Below are positions 60,363 to 64,000 of a DNA stretch of 64,000 nt, piece after piece. Both the position numbers and the translations under genes were made by a program. Origin of the DNA: Planctomycetaceae bacterium (GTDB lineage Bacteria; Planctomycetota; Planctomycetia; Gemmatales; Gemmataceae); assembly GCA_013823135.1 (NCBI GenBank), contig PNLP01000019.1, positions 1 through 64,000 of the forward strand, given 5' to 3'. The notes under the pieces are model-generated. The model did not search any database, was not told the origin of the DNA, and saw only the letters and a program-made list of their open reading frames with translations. Position 1 is the first letter of the stretch; each line of letters opens with the position of its first letter.

Positions 60363-60758
60363 CTATTCACTGGGAAGTTTACGAACCGGACGTTGTGACT
60401 TCTCAGTCAACCACGCGGTGCGAGTGAGTCCGCCAGCCTGCTCACACAGCGGGCGGCGAAGGTCGAAGATGCCGAGCAGCCGATCATAGGGGTTATCGTC
60501 GGTACAGCGGGCCGCGACCTGATCCACGGCAGCATCGTCCGCGCACTCGACGAAGTAGACCCCGGCGTCCGGATCGAAGGCGTCGCCCAGGTCGCGGCAC
60601 TCGACCAGCCAGCGATGGCCGCTTGCGACCGCAGAGGCGAACCGCTGCTCCAATCGCTCGCGGTTCCGCTTGATTGCCGCGAGCAGGTCGAACGGCGAAT
60701 CGTCCTCATCTTCGTCGGTGTCGTCCACCCCTGGAAGCCCTCTGTGACTGAACGGCAC
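60363..60758 (-). CDS. Hypothetical protein with acidic N-terminus
   Basis: A 131-residue protein; the start at 60758 (MPFSHRGLPGVDDTDEDEDD) is tentative. Features are an acidic segment at 12-20, FDLLAAIKRNRERLEQRFAS and a domain with WLVECRDLGDAFDPDAGVYF, VECADDAAVDQVAARC. No recognised family or signal. The C-terminal KSQRPVRKLPSE is basic. It is 40 bp from the next gene on the same strand. Confidence 0.55.
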   Translation of the reverse strand: MPFSHRGLPGVDDTDEDEDDSPFDLLAAIKRNRERLEQRFASAVASGHRWLVECRDLGDAFDPDAGVYFVECADDAAVDQVAARCTDDNPYDRLLGIFDLRRPLCEQAGGLTRTAWLTEKSQRPVRKLPSE

Positions 60759-60798
60759 TCCAACTGCCGGGCGATTGTAGAATCGGGATGGCCGATGC

Positions 60799-61632
60799 TC
60801 AATCGGCTCGTTTCAGGATGGGTTCCCAGGTGAGGCCGGGGTGCGACAGCAGCGCACGGTTCGCGAGGTACTCCCACGGCGTTCCCTTGCAATCGGTCGC
60901 CAGCGTCCGGAAGCCATCCGTCGATTGCTCAAGGATCTTTTTCACATCAAGACGGCTGTGAAGTTTCTCCGCCGAGACGAGCTTCCAACCGAGCGCACCC
61001 TCGGGCAAATCCGGCATGCTATCCGTGCGGACATCGCTGAGGGCCTTGTTGTACTCGTGAACCAGCACCAACCGGCGACGCAACTGTGCCAGGGTGTAGT
61101 CGTAGTGTGCCTGCCACCGTCGCGGTTCGTCGGCACGGAGTCGCCCCAGATCGACCAGCAACTCGACTTGCAGTTCCAACTCGGCCACCAGCAAGGCGAC
61201 GAAGTCTTGCGTCTTCGATACCTCACGCCGGGTCTTGTCGTTAATGGGTGCGTTGATCTGCGAGATCGGGATCACTCCCTTCGCGTTGCCGGGAACCGGG
61301 GCTTTGCGGAGCATGTCGAGCGAGCGAATGACAGCCACTCGCAGCGGGTACTTCTCGGGGGTCTTCAGGATGTCTTCGACCGTTCCATCCATGCCGTAGT
61401 GCTTCATGCGCTCGGCCAGGAACGGGAAGTGCGGAGCGGAGGTCGCCGCCGGCACGAACGGCAACGGCGGCAACGCGACTTCGTCCAGAATGGCTTTGAT
61501 TTCCACGATCCGGGCCAGGCGTGGCAACTCGGGTGGATCGACCCGCTCCGGGGGCACATTGCGGGTATCGCCAGCGATGGCGACCGCGACGGAGAGCAGA
61601 AGCACCAGACTCGTGAGTAGTGGCTGTCGCAT
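60799..61632 (-). CDS. Exported hypothetical protein
   Basis: A 277-residue protein with a cleavable signal (MRQPLLTSLVLLLSVAVAIA). The mature part is alpha-helical and charged: PRLARIVEIKAILDEVALPP, AERMKHYGMDGTVEDILKTP, EKYPLRVAVIRSLDMLRKAP and LGRLRADEPRRWQAHYDYTL. It ends with WEYLANRALLSHPGLTWEPI. I know no named family; planctomycetes encode similar proteins. ATG 61632 gives the clear signal peptide. It is read toward the small hypothetical gene. Confidence 0.7.
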   Translation of the reverse strand: MRQPLLTSLVLLLSVAVAIAGDTRNVPPERVDPPELPRLARIVEIKAILDEVALPPLPFVPAATSAPHFPFLAERMKHYGMDGTVEDILKTPEKYPLRVAVIRSLDMLRKAPVPGNAKGVIPISQINAPINDKTRREVSKTQDFVALLVAELELQVELLVDLGRLRADEPRRWQAHYDYTLAQLRRRLVLVHEYNKALSDVRTDSMPDLPEGALGWKLVSAEKLHSRLDVKKILEQSTDGFRTLATDCKGTPWEYLANRALLSHPGLTWEPILKRAD

Positions 61633-61757
61633 GTGAAGTGGATGGAGAGGCACGGGCAAGGGCACGGGTGGCGGTGTGACAGCCCGACCCGGTGTGAGTG
61701 TCTGAATCGTGTCCGCACCCCTGCCCGTGCCCGGACACGATTGTGGTTCGTCTCGCG

Positions 61758-62780
61758 TCAGCCGAGGGTGAGCGGTCGTGCGAATAGGTCGTCCACGGCT
61801 TCTGTGAGAACCTTCTCGATCCGTTCGACTTCCTCGGGATTCGGTTCGCGTGTCAGATGCGGGGCGAGGTGAATCATCCCGTCGCCCTCGAAGCCGACAT
61901 CGAGATTCGCAAGCAACCCGCCCGGCAGGCGACCGACCACATACGACCACACCGCACGCCGGACCGCCGACTTGCGAACTTTCTCGTCCGCATCCTCGCC
62001 CACAGCGGCTTCGTGGTGAGCGATCGCGGCGATCGTGTCGCAAGTCATCGCGTGATCCTGCCCATACTTGGCATCCACGAACACAAGCAGGTCGGCAAGC
62101 ACAGCCCGCACGCGGGCCGGGTCGCCGTGACCTGCACGGGTCAGGATTGTAGCAACCGCAGCGGACACCATCTCTTCGGGAAGCTCCGCAAGGTCCGCGA
62201 ACGGGTTCTCGGCGTTGCCTAGCGCCTTCAGAACTTCGGCTCGTGTGCCAACCGTGCTGGTGAAGAGCGGGTCACCGAGTTTCCACAGTGCGTCGTAGGC
62301 CTGGTTCGCCATCTTCGCGGCTTCGGCCGTTTTGCCCGCCATCAGGAGAACGTCCGCGAGCGGCACGAGCGCAACGTTGGCGGACGCGGACTGTGCGCCG
62401 TTCAGGTTACGGGCGAATGCAAGGGACTGGCGAAGCACCTTCTCGGCCTCAGGTAATCGCCCCTGGGCTCCCAATGCCGCACCGTAGCCGAACATAAACG
62501 CGAGACGGTCCTGGCGTTCCTCCGGGTCGGGGGGCAGCGGCCCTTTTGCGGCGTGCTGGAATTCGAGTGCGGACCGCTCGTATTGACGTGTTCGGAAATG
62601 GAACCGGGCCATGTCGGCGTAGGCACAGGCCAGCGGGTGTGAGCCCGAGCCATGTTGAGCCTTGGCGGTGAGTGCGGCCTTCTTCACCGTGGATTCCGCC
62701 CCTGCGAGTTCTCCGCGCGAGAGCAGATACAGGGCGATCTCAAGCGGTTCCGAGAATGGTGGCTGTCCAACGAGGGTCAT
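61758..62780 (-). CDS. Tetratricopeptide-like repeat protein
   Basis: A 340-residue soluble protein with TPR-like helical pairs: EIALYLLSRGELAGAESTVK, ADMARFHFRTRQYERSALEF, MFGYGAALGAQGRLPEAEKV and PLADVLLMAGKTAEAAKMAN, each about 34-45 residues apart. The C-terminal part (after about 200) is not repeat-like and ends EKVLTEAVDDLFARPLTLG. No signal is present, so protein binding in the cytoplasm is likely. It precedes the exported hypothetical gene by 125 bp. Confidence 0.75.
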   Translation of the reverse strand: MTLVGQPPFSEPLEIALYLLSRGELAGAESTVKKAALTAKAQHGSGSHPLACAYADMARFHFRTRQYERSALEFQHAAKGPLPPDPEERQDRLAFMFGYGAALGAQGRLPEAEKVLRQSLAFARNLNGAQSASANVALVPLADVLLMAGKTAEAAKMANQAYDALWKLGDPLFTSTVGTRAEVLKALGNAENPFADLAELPEEMVSAAVATILTRAGHGDPARVRAVLADLLVFVDAKYGQDHAMTCDTIAAIAHHEAAVGEDADEKVRKSAVRRAVWSYVVGRLPGGLLANLDVGFEGDGMIHLAPHLTREPNPEEVERIEKVLTEAVDDLFARPLTLG

Positions 62781-62889
62781 CGTGGCGCGCCTCGGCTGAT
62801 TGGTTAATTGTTCGATTATCCCCGGTGGAAGAAGAGGTGTCCAGCGTCCGGGGAGTTATTCAGCGGAGAGTGGAGAGTAGAGCGAATTC

Positions 62890-63138
62890 GAAGCAATGGC
62901 ACGCGGATGACGCGGATCAAGAGGATAAGACCAAATCAGGATTAACCACAGAGTCACAGAGAGCACAGAGACAACACCAAGGCCGAGAGAAGAATTGTGT
63001 TCGAGACCTTGAATTGTCTCGGTGTTGGGTTTCCTCTCTGTGCTCTCTGTGACTCTGTGGTTAATCCTGATTTAATATTCTGTCTGATCGGTTTTCGATC
63101 CTGTCTTTTCTCCGCGTCATCCGCGTGCCATTGTTTGC
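62890..63138. repeat. Nested palindromic repeat N3
   Basis: The outer arms are GAAGCAATGGCACGCGGATG (62,890) and ...GCGTGCCATTGTTTGC (to 63,138). Inside, AATCAGGATTAACC and ACAGAGTCACAGAGAGCACA (about 62,935-62,970) pair with the complement at about 63,034-63,072. It separates sucD from the TPR gene; the remaining bases contain no gene. Confidence 0.85.
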
Positions 63139-63148
63139 ACCGTCTATG

Positions 63149-64000
63149 TCACTTCTTCGCGGCGATCGCCTTCTGAACGGCGCTGCCGAGATCGGCGGGG
63201 GTCGGGGCGATTTCGATCCCGGCCTTCTTCAGCGCAGTGATCTTGTCGGCCGCGCTACCGCTGCCGCCCGAGATGATCGCACCCGCGTGACCCATCCGGC
63301 GGCCAGGGGGAGCCGTCTGCCCCGCGATGAACGCCGCCAGCGGCTTCGTCACGTGCTTCGCGGCGTACTCGGCCGCGAGTTCCTCGGCGTTGCCACCGAT
63401 CTCGCCGATCATCAGAATCGCGGACGTGTCCGGGTCGTCCTGGAACATCTTGAGAACGTCGATCTGGTTGGTGCCGTTCACCGGGTCGCCGCCGATACCG
63501 ACACAGGTCGATTGCGGCAGCCCGAGCGAGGTGAGCTGGAACACGGCTTCGTAAGTGAGCGTGCCCGACCGGCTGATGACGCCGATCCCCTTTTCGCCCG
63601 GCTTGCACGGTTTGTGAATGTAGCCCGGCATGATGCCGATCTTGCACTGCCCTGGGGTGATGACGCCGGGACAGTTCGGGCCGACGAGCCGCACGCCGGG
63701 CTTGGTCTGGAGGAACCGTTTGGCACGGGCCATGTCCAGAACCGGGATCCCTTCCGTGATGGCGATGATGAGCGTGATGCCCGCGTCGGCCGCTTCCATG
63801 ATGGCGTCGGCGGCCATCGGTGGTGGCACGAACACCATGCTCGCGGTCGCGCCGGTCTTGCGCACGGCTTCCGAGACGGTGTTGAACACCGGCAGTTTGA
63901 CCTTCGACTGCGGGCCTTCCCAGGTGTTGCCACCACGACCTGGAGTGCTACCTCCGACGAACTTCGACCCGTATAGCAGACACTGATCGGTGTGGAAGGT
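63149..64000 (-). CDS. sucD: Succinyl-CoA synthetase (ADP-forming) alpha subunit, 5' end outside the window
   Basis: 283 residues of SucD, which forms succinate, CoA and ATP from succinyl-CoA with SucC in the citric acid cycle. The first visible residues [17 protein letters not shown] align about 20 residues after the normal start. [56 protein letters not shown] and [14 protein letters not shown] (phosphorylated His) are all conserved. sucC would be expected further right on the minus strand, beyond the window. The gene ends just before repeat N3. Confidence 0.95.
   Translation of the reverse strand, partial: TFHTDQCLLYGSKFVGGSTPGRGGNTWEGPQSKVKLPVFNTVSEAVRKTGATASMVFVPPPMAADAIMEAADAGITLIIAITEGIPVLDMARAKRFLQTKPGVRLVGPNCPGVITPGQCKIGIMPGYIHKPCKPGEKGIGVISRSGTLTYEAVFQLTSLGLPQSTCVGIGGDPVNGTNQIDVLKMFQDDPDTSAILMIGEIGGNAEELAAEYAAKHVTKPLAAFIAGQTAPPGRRMGHAGAIISGGSGSAADKITALKKAGIEIAPTPADLGSAVQKAIAAKK

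Noticed and set aside
61640-61740. GGGCACGGGCAAGGGCACGG-type repetition before the exported hypothetical gene
   Set aside because: Short imperfect runs in a 125-bp gap; too weak to call a repeat family or terminator.

Overview
The window looks like a chromosomal segment of a high-GC planctomycete, most probably a Gemmataceae member. The evidence is family content: a TIGR02996-type protein with leucine-rich repeats, a DUF1501 Tat protein, a giant VWA protein next to a MoxR ATPase, 'addiction module component' toxin-antitoxin pairs, and many dispersed palindromic repeats. Two ABC-type polysaccharide systems suggest a Gram-negative type envelope. No rRNA, tRNA or CRISPR array was seen.

Region 1 (about 1-22,860, all minus strand) is one long polysaccharide locus read right to left. 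A sigma70-like promoter with a palindrome in its spacer precedes a NusG/RfaH-like antiterminator. Next come an ABC-2 exporter (Wzm/Wzt-like), a decayed epimerase remnant, two methyltransferases, two CDP-paratose-epimerase-like reductases, about a dozen glycosyltransferases (families GT4 and GT2), an FkbM methyltransferase, an O-antigen polymerase/ligase-like membrane protein, a WcaF-like acetyltransferase and GDP-L-fucose synthase. Many genes overlap by the 4-nt ATGA/GTGA arrangement. The last glycosyltransferase is cut by an IS3-family (IS150-like) element at the left edge of the window.

Region 2 (23,063-31,208) carries a Mn/Zn ABC importer pair without a permease, purD, a polysaccharide-lyase-like protein, an IS110 transposase stub, a toxin-antitoxin module bracketed by 33-nt direct repeats, an LRR protein, nusB and a CtBP-like dehydrogenase. 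Region 3 (31,591-43,405) holds a two-domain alpha/beta hydrolase, a DUF1501 protein, a GlmM-like mutase, an NHL lipoprotein, a VWA protein with a MoxR ATPase, a TIGR02996 protein and a small conserved ORF.

Region 4 (43,530-49,708, plus strand) is a second envelope-sugar cluster: a polyprenyl-phosphate sugar phosphotransferase, an MsbA-like ABC exporter with an odd linker, an ArnT-like glycosyltransferase and a GmhA-like isomerase. Region 5 (49,786-64,000) contains an EF-G-like GTPase, hisA, a lipoprotein, a cupin, an SMR-like protein, a C45 peptidase, an ABC-2 permease, a sulfatase-like protein without catalytic residues, a second toxin-antitoxin pair, two hypothetical proteins, a TPR-like protein and the 3' part of sucD.

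The most unusual theme is the interplay of dispersed palindromic repeats with genes. Arms of two different hairpin families encode the hydrophobic cores of signal peptides of two secreted proteins, and a third repeat surrounds a start codon. A short repeat (core CTCCCCTTCGGGTCGCGGCT) supplies the C-terminus and stop codon of hisA, part of the stop context of the VWA gene, the N-terminus of a glycosyltransferase and an internal segment of the sulfatase-like protein.
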